The notes under the pieces: generated by a model
What the model was told of the DNA's origin: nothing
The model's database searches: none
What the model saw: the letters and a program-made list of their open reading frames with translations, nothing else
Position numbers and translations under genes: made by a program
Part shown: piece by piece, positions 32,902-39,571 of the stretch
Position numbering within the stretch: position 1 is the first letter of the stretch
How the letters are laid out: every line of letters starts with the position of its first letter
DNA from: Bacillota bacterium
Lineage (GTDB): Bacteria > Bacillota > UBA4882 > UBA8346
Direction: 5' to 3'
DNA: 39,571 bases
NCBI GenBank assembly: GCA_023401925.1
Contig: JAEXDA010000065.1
Coordinates: 1 to 39,571 of the forward strand

Positions 32902-33432
32902 CTACATAAAGAACTTTACCAATAATTTACTGCCAATCCAGGCGCCGATGAACATGAAACCCATAAAGATCCAACCGTGCAGTGATGATGAAGCTATACC
33001 GCTGAATAAAGCGCCGATATTGCAACCGAAAGCTATCCGGGCGCCATAACCCATCAAGAGCCCGCCGCAGACCGCTGCAATCACTTGTGATACCGATTTG
33101 ATCTTCTTGAACTTAAATTGGGAAGCCGCCAACGAGGCGAGTAATGCTCCCACAATGATTCCCACATCCATCAACGATCCTTGATGAGTTAAAAAGGTCA
33201 GCTTCAATGCATCTTTATGGGGTCCGGCGAAATAAAACCACTTTTCAACCGGTACGCCCAGGGTTTTGACAATCCAGGCCCCCCAATAGGAAAAAGGAGT
33301 GGTAACCCCCCATGGGGCTTTGGATAAAGCGAAAAGCGCGATATTCAGTCCTGCAAGTAAAATAGCGCCGGTAGTATAGGACCAGGGGTCTTTAACCACC
33401 TTCTGAAATATCTTATTTTCTTGCCAGCTCAT
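32902..33432 (-). CDS. YeeE/YedE family sulfur transporter, second half-size unit
   Basis: A 176-residue membrane protein of the YeeE/YedE (DUF395, Sulf_transp) family with about four or five helices (GAILLAGLNIALFAL, GIIVGALLASLAAS, VIAAVCGGLLMGYGARIA, WIFMGFMFIGAWIG). The conserved FGCNIGALFSGI carries the cysteine expected to relay sulfur. Single-chain TsuA-type thiosulfate transporters are about 330 residues; this is half-size and would pair with the protein at 33726. It lies 9 bases after tusA. Confidence 0.87.
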   Translation of the reverse strand: MSWQENKIFQKVVKDPWSYTTGAILLAGLNIALFALSKAPWGVTTPFSYWGAWIVKTLGVPVEKWFYFAGPHKDALKLTFLTHQGSLMDVGIIVGALLASLAASQFKFKKIKSVSQVIAAVCGGLLMGYGARIAFGCNIGALFSGIASSSLHGWIFMGFMFIGAWIGSKLLVKFFM

Positions 33433-33441
33433 GTTCAGCCC

Positions 33442-33669
33442 TCACTTCGTTTTTTCAATGTATATTTCCCACTCGCCATCCCCAACTTCTTCGATATCCA
33501 CATTGTGACCTTCTTTACGGGCCCATTCCGGAACATTTTTCATGGCGCAACTGTGATCGATCTCCACAATCAAGGTCTCGCCAACCATTAATTCCGCCAT
33601 CTTTTTCTGGGTTTTTAACAAAGGAACCGGACAAGCTTCCCCTAAACAATCCAAACGGTGTTCAGCCAT
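33442..33669 (-). CDS. TusA-family sulfurtransferase
   Basis: A 75-residue sulfur-carrier protein. The N-terminus MAEHRLDCLGEACPVPLLKT holds the C-P-x-P motif with the sulfur-accepting Cys13 and an additional Cys8. A second cysteine region, IDHSCAMKNVP, is typical of YedF/TusA proteins beside YeeE. The start is ATG 33669 with AGGAGAG 7 bases upstream; the frame runs upstream without support. Being placed between the two YeeE halves, it probably takes sulfur from the transporter in the cytoplasm. Confidence 0.92.
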   Translation of the reverse strand: MAEHRLDCLGEACPVPLLKTQKKMAELMVGETLIVEIDHSCAMKNVPEWARKEGHNVDIEEVGDGEWEIYIEKTK

Positions 33670-33725
33670 ATTCAACTCTCCTATCGGATTTAGTAACAAC
33701 CATGTAAACACTTCCCAAGCTTACT

Positions 33726-34400
33726 TCACTTGCTTGTTTTCCTCTTTCCCCACCAATCGGCCAAGAAATACAAACCGGCCAATACGGCCAATTGGAGGAT
33801 GAACGCCAACGTCCATCCCAATACCGACGGCAGGTGAACCTTGGGGGATGAGGCTATGGTTTGTTGCTGCCACCAGCCGAAATCCCGGGCTCCCCATAAA
33901 CTGCCGACCACAAAAAAGATCAGTGACAACCATTGCATCATAAATCCTTCACCGACCCGCATTAATGTTCCGGAAGCGCAACCCCCTGAAATTACCGCTC
34001 CGATCCCGAACATCACAGCTCCAATCGCTACATGGATGCCTGCCGGATTAACAGATCCCGGTACTCCCTTACCGCCATGAATGGTTACGTATTGAATAAT
34101 TCCAAACCCAACCAGCGCAATCCCAATCGCGGTTAAAACCGCTTTCGTCAGCGATGTACCTCCGGTTAGCACCGGATCGCGAAAAGCAGCCGTAAAACAA
34201 AACCGCGATTTTTGCAGCACTACCCCGAAAGCGATTCCAAAAACCCATCCCATTGCCAGCTTAGGCGATAATCGTCCTACAAAAACCGCAAAAACAATGA
34301 CCAGGACTAATACTACCATCGCTACCGGGAGTTGATTCTTCTTTTTTCGAGTTGTTTTCCTGACTGGTGCTGCATTGGTTACTGTAACATCCGCACTCAA
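33726..34400 (-). CDS. YeeE/YedE family sulfur transporter, first unit
   Basis: A 224-residue membrane protein with a basic N-terminus (VRKTTRKKKNQ) and about five helices. Family motifs are QKSRFCFTAAFRDP and SGGCASGTLMRVGEG, with the two conserved cysteines used in thiosulfate passage in TsuA-type proteins. The start is TTG at 34400 because AAAGGAG lies 8 bases upstream. It is the first gene of the operon and divergent from the LysR gene. Confidence 0.87.
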   Translation of the reverse strand: MSADVTVTNAAPVRKTTRKKKNQLPVAMVVLVLVIVFAVFVGRLSPKLAMGWVFGIAFGVVLQKSRFCFTAAFRDPVLTGGTSLTKAVLTAIGIALVGFGIIQYVTIHGGKGVPGSVNPAGIHVAIGAVMFGIGAVISGGCASGTLMRVGEGFMMQWLSLIFFVVGSLWGARDFGWWQQQTIASSPKVHLPSVLGWTLAFILQLAVLAGLYFLADWWGKRKTSK

Positions 34401-34442
34401 TCTCTTCTCTCCTTTGTTCCTTTTTTCACAAACTTTAACTTT

Positions 34443-34499
34443 ATTATACTGCATTCGAGTTCATTCAAACTATAAGATTTTGTTATACACTATAAGTGT
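34443..34499. promoter_or_regulatory. LysR-type control region of the sulfur operon
   Basis: On the minus strand TATAAT (34443-34448) has no good -35, as expected for an activated promoter. The 13-base palindrome ACACT-ATA-AGTGT (34487-34499) lies at about -51 to -63 of the predicted start. ACTATAAG, found there (34489-34496), recurs 20 bases closer at 34469-34476, near -35. This is the usual recognition-site and activation-site layout of LysR regulators. Confidence 0.6.
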
Positions 34500-34589
34500 T
34501 TCTTTGATGGTTTCATCTTCGCAAACTGCTTGAGCAGGAATACCAGCTTCGAATCAGAATTATATACCCTAGAACACAGGGAGTTGCTC

Positions 34590-35486
34590 ATGAACATTTC
34601 AAATTTACAAGCGTTTATCGAAACAGTCCAGACTTCCAGTATTTCAAAAGCCGCAGTGAATCTCCATCTTACCCAACCTGCGGTCAGTCTGCAGATCCGA
34701 AATCTGGAGGCTTCTTTAGGATATCAGATCCTGATCCGGAGTAACCGGGGGGTACAACTGACTGAACAAGGAAAGGTTTTCTTCACTTATGCCCAAAGTT
34801 TTCTGACCTTATGGGACAACCTGCAGCGTGATTTGAAAGCCATGGAAACCGGCGAGTACGTTGCCCTGCAAATCGGTACCTGCCCCGCAATAGGGCAGTA
34901 CGCCCTACCATGCACCTTATATATGTTCAAGCAAAAATTCCCCCAAATCCAAGTCTCCGTCCAAAATTTAACCACTGAAGCGGTCATTAGCGAACTCCGG
35001 GAACATACCCTTCAGGTAGGTTTCGTGGAGGGAATGATTCAATCACCCGATCTTTCCAGCCATGCCGTTTTAACTTCCGAATTGATCCTGGCTGCCGCGC
35101 CGACAATTCCCATTCAAGAAGTTGCTTTGACTGAAATATCCAATCTTCCGTTGGTCTTAACCACTAAAAACTGCGATGTCCGGCGTTCCTTGAAAAAGAT
35201 CCTGGCCTCCCGGGGGATCGACGAATTGATCCTCAAACCTTTTTTGGAACTCGATAGTTTGGAAAGTGTCAAATCGGCGGTTCTTTCCGGCCACGGGCTT
35301 TCCTTTCTACCCTATATGGCAATCAAAAAGGAATTGTTCTCCGGGGAGTTAAAACAAGTGACAATCAAAGACGGGCGTCTGGATATTACTTTTTCGATGA
35401 TTTGGCGCAAAGACAACGAGCAATCCGTTTATTGCCAAAAGTTCATCGACTTTATCAACATGGAGGGCGGGAAAAGCTTCTGTTAG
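34590..35486 (+). CDS. LysR-family transcriptional regulator (CysL/CysB-like)
   Basis: A 298-residue regulator. The N-terminal winged HTH is typical (NLQAFIETVQTSSISKAAVN, then LHLTQPAVSLQIRNLEASLG), followed by a LysR substrate-binding domain (LQIGTCPAIGQYALPCTLYM). The start is ATG 34590 with AGGGAG 7 bases upstream; the frame is open 20 codons further upstream without a site. It is divergent from the YeeE-TusA operon and most likely activates it in response to sulfur status. Its stop lies 3 bases from the convergent second tusA. Confidence 0.92.
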   Translation: MNISNLQAFIETVQTSSISKAAVNLHLTQPAVSLQIRNLEASLGYQILIRSNRGVQLTEQGKVFFTYAQSFLTLWDNLQRDLKAMETGEYVALQIGTCPAIGQYALPCTLYMFKQKFPQIQVSVQNLTTEAVISELREHTLQVGFVEGMIQSPDLSSHAVLTSELILAAAPTIPIQEVALTEISNLPLVLTTKNCDVRRSLKKILASRGIDELILKPFLELDSLESVKSAVLSGHGLSFLPYMAIKKELFSGELKQVTIKDGRLDITFSMIWRKDNEQSVYCQKFIDFINMEGGKSFC

Positions 35487-35489
35487 CCG

Positions 35490-35708
35490 CTAGCGTTTTT
35501 TGAGGCAAATCTCCCAGATCCCATTGGCTAATTCGTTAACCTGAAAATCGCAAACATAGCCTTTCATCGCTTCCTTGATATTATCAACCGCACAGCTATG
35601 ATCGACCATAATTTGTAAAATCTCTCCCGGTTTTAATTTTTGGATTTCATTGGTCGCCTTTAGGGTGGGAATCGGACAAAAATCACCCATGCAGTCCAGC
35701 GTTTTCAT
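35490..35708 (-). CDS. Second TusA-family sulfurtransferase
   Basis: A 72-residue sulfur carrier (MKTLDCMGDFCPIPTLKATN) with the C-P-x-P cysteine at residue 11, the additional Cys6 and the VDHSCAVDNIKEA segment, a paralogue of the TusA at 33442. GGGGAGG lies about 5 bases before the ATG. It is convergent with the LysR gene and separate from the YeeE operon, so it may serve a different acceptor or be expressed under other conditions. Confidence 0.9.
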   Translation of the reverse strand: MKTLDCMGDFCPIPTLKATNEIQKLKPGEILQIMVDHSCAVDNIKEAMKGYVCDFQVNELANGIWEICLKKR

Positions 35709-35756
35709 TCAAACCTCCCCGAGCCAATCATTAAAAATTTTTTCTAAGCAGCACGC

Positions 35757-35847
35757 ATGACAGCCCTTCGAACGGGCTGTCATAAGAATCAATGAAAATA
35801 AAACAAGCCGAAGGATATACCCTAAACCGGCGAAGTTTTATTTTCAT
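35757..35847. repeat. Two strong hairpins in a 339-base gap
   Basis: ATGACAGCCC (35757-35766) with GGGCTGTCAT (35774-35783) is a perfect 10-bp hairpin. ATGAAAATAAAAC (35792-35804) with GTTTTATTTTCAT (35835-35847) is a perfect 13-bp inverted repeat enclosing GCCG/CGGC. The remainder of 35709-36047 contains a CCCC-TTT-GGGG-type hairpin near 36025 and no gene that I can support. Confidence 0.6.
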
Positions 35848-36047
35848 ATTCGATCTCCTATGAAAGAGCCCTCCGGGACGAAAAAGGATTGATTCAAAAC
35901 TTTCGCTTTTTTATCGGATATACCTGCTTTTTTATATGGCCTCCCGGTTTTCGGTTATCTACTTTATCCCTGATAAAGGTCCCGGTAATGCAGAATTTTC
36001 AACCGCTGTAGAAGGGTGGAAGCATCCCCTTTGGGGGTAAAAATGAC

Positions 36048-36821
36048 TTAGAGCCCAAGTCTTCCGGCATTCTCCTGTAATACTTCAATCAAAGACGGGG
36101 CTTTCGCCGAGGGAAAATTGATTAATTCAACATATTTGCAGTGGGCGATTTCAACGATGGGCTTCCCTTGCGGATTATGAAAATTATCGATAACCAGTTC
36201 CGGTCCAAATTTAGCATACTCCATTACTTTGGCCGGACTCATCTCCTCCGCGCCGAACACCCCTACGATGTCATAGCCCAGCCATTGAACGAAAGGCTGT
36301 TGATGTTGCTGAACCAGGACCTTGATTTGAGCAACTTTTTTCTCTTGGGTTCGTTTTTGAATATCCGCGATCACCCGGTCAAAACGCTTTTCCCATTTCT
36401 TCTCTTTGGCCCGGGTGCCTAACTTTTCCGCCAAAATTCCCGCTTGCTGTTTGAGAATCCCAGGTTCATTGGTGGTCACCACGGTAAATATTTTGGTTTT
36501 GGGAAACTCGCTGGCGGCCAGCAATTTCTTGGCGAAAGGCTCATATCCGGCATAAACAAAAGCGTTGGCTTCTTTCAGCTTGGCGATATCCGACGGCCGG
36601 TAATCATACTCCGGCGGATGTTTCAGTTCCAGCGGAGCCAAAATCCGCACTTCATCGGCACCGGCGGCTTCAGCAATAGCCCCTGTCCAACTGGTGGAAG
36701 CTACAACCACCACTTTGGTCCCGGCGTAACCTCCGGGAGTCCCCAGCCAACCAATAAGACACAACGCCGTCAGGAAAAGGATTCCCTTTGAAAAACTTGA
36801 CATTTTTTTGAGTTTCATCAT
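36048..36821 (-). CDS. Metal ABC transporter substrate-binding protein, ZnuA/MntC-like
   Basis: A 257-residue exported protein of the cluster A-I (TroA/ZnuA) binding fold. After a signal peptide (residues 1-33, ending GGYAG) it shows VVVVASTSWTGAIAEAAGAD, LKHPPEYDYRPSDIAKLKEA (ligand His plus the helix seen in ZnuA), NAFVYAGYEPFAKKL and FGAEEMSPAKVMEYAK. A His/Asp-rich acidic loop of zinc-specific ZnuA is absent and a second ligand stretch reads QQHQQPFVQWLGY, so zinc, manganese or another metal is possible. It starts 2 bases after the permease stop. Confidence 0.85.
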   Translation of the reverse strand: MMKLKKMSSFSKGILFLTALCLIGWLGTPGGYAGTKVVVVASTSWTGAIAEAAGADEVRILAPLELKHPPEYDYRPSDIAKLKEANAFVYAGYEPFAKKLLAASEFPKTKIFTVVTTNEPGILKQQAGILAEKLGTRAKEKKWEKRFDRVIADIQKRTQEKKVAQIKVLVQQHQQPFVQWLGYDIVGVFGAEEMSPAKVMEYAKFGPELVIDNFHNPQGKPIVEIAHCKYVELINFPSAKAPSLIEVLQENAGRLGL

Positions 36822-36823
36822 GT

Positions 36824-37651
36824 TTAACCTACTCTCCTTGTTTTGAGAATTAAATTTTTTAAAATACCGGCCAGTCCAACCAGCCCAACCGCAGTTAAAG
36901 TGATACTGGCTCCGCTGGGAAGATCCAAAACCATGGAAGCCGCCAGTCCTCCCACCTGGGATAGGATCCCGAAAACAGCCGAAAGTACCAGAACTCCTTT
37001 GAGCCCCCGCGCTAAGGTCAATGCGGCCATAGCCGGCAGCAATACTGCCGCGTCAATCAACAAGGCCCCAACCATCCGGAAATTGACTCCGATCGCCAAA
37101 CCTGTAAGTAACAAAAGCCCGTTCCGGATCAACTGGACCGGGACGCCAAGGCCCTCCGCCAGGTCCGGATTATAGAGCACCAGCTGGATTTCGCGGTAAA
37201 AGACAACCATTAAAAACACAATTACTCCGGCTAAAATGCCAATGACCCATAAATCAGCCGTTTGGAGCGCCAGGATATTGCCGGTGAAAAGGGCGAACGC
37301 ATTCATAGCCGGGACCCCTGCCTTATAAAACAGCATAAAAGCCAATCCCAGCGAACCCGTCATGAACAATACGCCAATCGCCCCGGTATCGGCCCGAATA
37401 TAATCTCCGGCAGGCCCTAATAGTAAAGCGGCGATTCCGATGGCGATCATGGCGCCAAGCAAGGGCGAAAAACCGGCTACCATACTGACGGCCGCTCCCA
37501 ACAACGCCACATGCATCAAGGCGAAGCGCACAGTGGTCAAGTTAAGCGTCAACACCACCACTCCCAAAAGCGAAAGGCCAGTTCCCGACAAAAAAGCTCC
37601 TAAAAAGGCTTTTTGAAACAAGGGGACTTGGAAATAATCAAATAAACTCAT
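36824..37651 (-). CDS. Metal ABC transporter permease, ZnuB-like
   Basis: A 275-residue ABC-3 family permease with about eight helices. Typical stretches are FLSGTGLSLLGVVVLTLNLT, FALMHVALLGAAVS, ADTGAIGVLFMTGSLGLAF, ILALQTADLWVIGILAG and the coupling region AEGLGVPVQLIRNGLLLL. It overlaps the 3' end of the ATPase gene by 14 bases. The order methyltransferase, ATPase, permease, binding protein with overlaps throughout indicates one operon. Confidence 0.9.
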   Translation of the reverse strand: MSLFDYFQVPLFQKAFLGAFLSGTGLSLLGVVVLTLNLTTVRFALMHVALLGAAVSMVAGFSPLLGAMIAIGIAALLLGPAGDYIRADTGAIGVLFMTGSLGLAFMLFYKAGVPAMNAFALFTGNILALQTADLWVIGILAGVIVFLMVVFYREIQLVLYNPDLAEGLGVPVQLIRNGLLLLTGLAIGVNFRMVGALLIDAAVLLPAMAALTLARGLKGVLVLSAVFGILSQVGGLAASMVLDLPSGASITLTAVGLVGLAGILKNLILKTRRVG

Positions 37652-38387
37652 CTTGAAAGACCTTCATTTCTTGGAGTAAACTCCGGTTTTCCTCCGGCGA
37701 TATCGGCCGCAGGCTCCCCTCAGCCAACTGCCAGGAGCGGTCGGTAAGGTCCGTTATTTGCCAGGGGTGATGGCTAATGATGACCAAAGTTAAACCTTGT
37801 TCCAGTTTTAATCGTTTCATCAATGCCAGTAACTCATTTCTTGAGTTCGGGTCCAAAAAGGCAGTCGGTTCATCCAGCAAAAGGATTGCCGCGTCCCGGA
37901 CCAGCGCCCTGGCAATCGCGACCTTTTGTTGCTCACCACCCGATAAATAGCGGCAATCGCTCCACTCCTTATGGGCCAAACCGACCCAAGCAATCATATC
38001 GCTGGTGGTTTTCCGGTCTTGCGGGCCTGGCCTTTTGAGGCCGCAAAAATTCTTCCCCCACCGTCCCATTAACACTGCATCATGAACCGTAATCGGAAGC
38101 TTTCCCGGAATATTTTGCTGAGGCACATACCCAATTTGACCCCGGGTAAGACGGCGTTCTCTATCACTTGCCAATCGATGGCCCAGAACATTGATATCCC
38201 CCTGCCATGGCTTAAGCAACCCCAAGATCACTTTAAATAAAGTGGTTTTTCCTGAGCCGTTGGGACCGATAATACCGACACTCTCGCCCTGGGCAACCCG
38301 GAAATTCAAACCGTTCAGGACTCTTTTTTTTCCGTAGCCGGCGACTAAATGTTCAATCCGGATAGCCAAGTTTTCGTGATCCATCAT
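37638..38387 (-). CDS. Metal ABC transporter ATP-binding protein, ZnuC-like
   Basis: A 249-residue ATPase with Walker A (IIGPNGSGKTTL), Q-loop (IGYVPQQNIPG), signature YLSGGEQQKVAIARAL, Walker B (AILLLDEPTAFLDP) and switch His (VIISHHPWQI). The style IGYVPQQ with VHDAVLMGRWG is that of ZnuC/MntB proteins. The ATG at 38387 overlaps the methyltransferase stop as ATGA, so translation is coupled. Confidence 0.92.
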   Translation of the reverse strand: MMDHENLAIRIEHLVAGYGKKRVLNGLNFRVAQGESVGIIGPNGSGKTTLFKVILGLLKPWQGDINVLGHRLASDRERRLTRGQIGYVPQQNIPGKLPITVHDAVLMGRWGKNFCGLKRPGPQDRKTTSDMIAWVGLAHKEWSDCRYLSGGEQQKVAIARALVRDAAILLLDEPTAFLDPNSRNELLALMKRLKLEQGLTLVIISHHPWQITDLTDRSWQLAEGSLRPISPEENRSLLQEMKVFQDEFI

Positions 38388-39049
38388 GGGTTTTTAATCG
38401 CCAGCAAGAAATATTCCTGTTCGGTATCGATCATCTCAACCACCGTAAAACCGGCTTCTTTTACCATTACCGCCAGAGCCGCCCCATCCTCTAAAAAATC
38501 TCCCCGGATCAACGGGTCTGCCGATGCGCTATGGAATGAATTGATCTTTTCCCTTCCGGCAAAATGGTGAACCGCCATCCGGCCGCCGGTTTTTAAGACC
38601 CGGTAAACTTCCGAAAGCGCTTTCGGTTTGTCATGAAAATGAGGAAATACGCTATTGCAAATGGCCACGTCCTTCGTCTCATCCTCAAAGGTCAAACAAT
38701 GAACATCCTGACAGGATATTTTGAGTTTCTCCCCATAAGAGCTTTGATATTTGGCCGCCAATCTTTCAAGCATCTTTTCCGATAAATCCACGGCGACGAT
38801 TTCCCCCGGCCCGCACTCCATGATATAAGGTATCAAAAGTCCCGTGCCGGTCCCTACGTCTACAACCCTCTCACCGGCGCCAATCCTTATCTTTGCCAGG
38901 AATTTTCCAATAGCTTCCTCTGACGGAACCGGACCCGTCTGGTCCCATCGTTCCGCCAAATTATCAAAAAAGCCGGCCCGCTCCTTATCAAATTGATTCA
39001 TCAATCCATCCATCTCCTTCGTAACTTTATTTACTACTTTGCTCATCAT
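38384..39049 (-). CDS. Class I SAM-dependent methyltransferase
   Basis: A 221-residue methyltransferase (UbiE/Methyltransf_11-like) with SAM-binding motif I VVDVGTGTGLLIPYI, the acidic motif II IVAVDLSEKMLERLA, and VAICNSVFPHFHDKPKALSEVY, then RVLKTGGRMAVHHF. The start is uncertain: ATG 39049 has no good binding site, while AAGGAG lies upstream of ATG 39001 (MNQFDKERAGFFD) at 12 bases. It is the first gene of the metal-importer operon, an unusual partner suggesting methylation of a metal ligand or metalloid. The upstream 287 bases to 39336 are AT-rich, and no riboswitch or promoter is recognisable. Confidence 0.85.
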   Translation of the reverse strand: MMSKVVNKVTKEMDGLMNQFDKERAGFFDNLAERWDQTGPVPSEEAIGKFLAKIRIGAGERVVDVGTGTGLLIPYIMECGPGEIVAVDLSEKMLERLAAKYQSSYGEKLKISCQDVHCLTFEDETKDVAICNSVFPHFHDKPKALSEVYRVLKTGGRMAVHHFAGREKINSFHSASADPLIRGDFLEDGAALAVMVKEAGFTVVEMIDTEQEYFLLAIKNP

Positions 39050-39336
39050 GGTCAGGCTTTTTTGCTTTCCTCCGCCAAAATCAGGCCCGTGAATCGAGCG
39101 GCTCCAACCTATCCGTCCATTCCCCTTTTCTTTTTTCGGTGAGGCGTGTCAAATTTAAAATATTACTTTTTTAAAAATCGTGTTACCTTATTCGCTAAAA
39201 AATGGTTTTTTTCCTTTATTCATTGATATGTTATTTCCGTATCTCAATAAAACCTTAGCTAAAAGCGATAAAAAATTTGCTACATATTTTAGAAAAATCC
39301 TATTCTGATATTGATTGTACCAAAGAATGTTGCATT

Positions 39337-39571
39337 CTACCAGAAAGCATTCTTTCTGTCATCCGATGCATTCATTCCCTCATGGAAAGCATTCCTTCTG
39401 TCATCCGATGTATTCATTCCCTCATGGAAAGCATTCCTTCTGTCATCCGATGTATTCATTCTCTCATGGAAATCATTCCTTCTGTCATCCGATGCATTCA
39501 TTCCCTCATGGAAATCATTAATTCTGTCATCCGATGAATTCATTCCCACATGGAAATCATTAATTCTGTCA
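39337..39571 (-). repeat. 42-bp tandem repeat, possible C-terminus of a repeat protein
   Basis: About 5.4 copies of a 42-bp unit (first full copy from 39347) run off the window edge; each unit looks like two diverged 21-bp halves (GCATTCCTTCTGTCATC- and GTATTCATTCCCTCATG-like). Because 42 is a multiple of 3, several frames stay open. One plus-strand frame is closed by TGA in the fifth copy. A minus-strand frame is open to the window end and encodes 14-residue repeats like GMNASDDRRNDFHE, ending at 39337. It may be the tail of a partial gene, or a non-coding minisatellite. Confidence 0.6.

Noticed and set aside
35731..35847. 38-codon minus-strand frame behind AGGAG
   Set aside because: It lies across two perfect inverted repeats, which explains its sequence, and the product resembles no protein. 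It is kept as part of a finding but not called a gene.
39050..39250. Metal or cobalamin riboswitch before the methyltransferase
   Set aside because: The AT-rich leader shows none of the conserved boxes of cobalamin, molybdenum-cofactor or manganese riboswitches.
39277..39537. 86-residue plus-strand repeat frame (SIPSVIRCIHSLME units)
   Set aside because: It is one of several frames kept open by the 42-bp period, it closes with TGA in the fifth copy and no start site supports it.
39337..39571. CRISPR array
   Set aside because: The units are contiguous tandem copies with no unique spacers between repeats.

Overview
The window looks like a piece of a chromosome from an AT-moderate, probably anaerobic member of the Bacillota (Clostridia-like). 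This rests on strong AGGAGG-type ribosome binding sites, frequent TTG and GTG starts, sigma-A type promoters, a c-di-GMP-I riboswitch, a CBO0543-like membrane protein and many ABC importers with their own binding proteins. No rRNA, phage, CRISPR array or intact insertion sequence is visible. The lineage is an inference; nothing here fixes the genus.

Layout. (1) 1-6.8 kb: a purine and amine salvage block with N-carbamoylputrescine amidase, an MTA/SAH-type deaminase, adenine deaminase, an XRE-cupin regulator and an orphan BMP-family (nucleoside-type) binding protein with a near-consensus promoter. (2) 6.9-16.9 kb: a minus-strand sugar cluster in the order sulfatase, ROK repressor, sugar-binding protein, two permeases, exported mutarotase, class II aldolase, L-fucose/L-arabinose-isomerase-like enzyme. 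AT-rich palindromes sit at the promoters before the sulfatase and the repressor, and a related one lies before the binding-protein gene. They look like the repressor's operators. The substrate is probably a sulfated sugar, and no kinase is present. (3) 17-21.2 kb: an accessory stretch of small unknown genes and RNA elements: a 2TM/GAF-like sensor with a coupled 61-residue partner, a c-di-GMP-I riboswitch in front of a 62-residue protein, a degenerate second copy of that riboswitch in front of a 61-residue zinc-ribbon protein, a candidate small RNA between them, and tRNA-Gly. (4) 21.2-30.5 kb: a phosphopantetheinyl transferase, an ArnT-like membrane glycosyltransferase, a NitT/TauT-type ABC importer, an ATP-grasp ligase, an ArnC-like glycosyltransferase and a sugar aminotransferase. 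(5) 30.6-35.7 kb: a sulfur-import and trafficking operon (split YeeE/YedE transporter, TusA, thioredoxin-reductase-like flavoprotein with a thioredoxin-like tail, double rhodanese) divergent from a LysR regulator, plus a second TusA. (6) 36-39 kb: a methyltransferase translationally coupled to a ZnuABC-like metal importer. (7) 39.35 kb to the end: a 42-bp tandem repeat that runs off the window.

The most promising unexplained parts are the paired GEMM-type RNA elements with their small proteins, the three-site ROK operator set of the sulfated-sugar cluster, and the candidate structured RNA at 20.2 kb.
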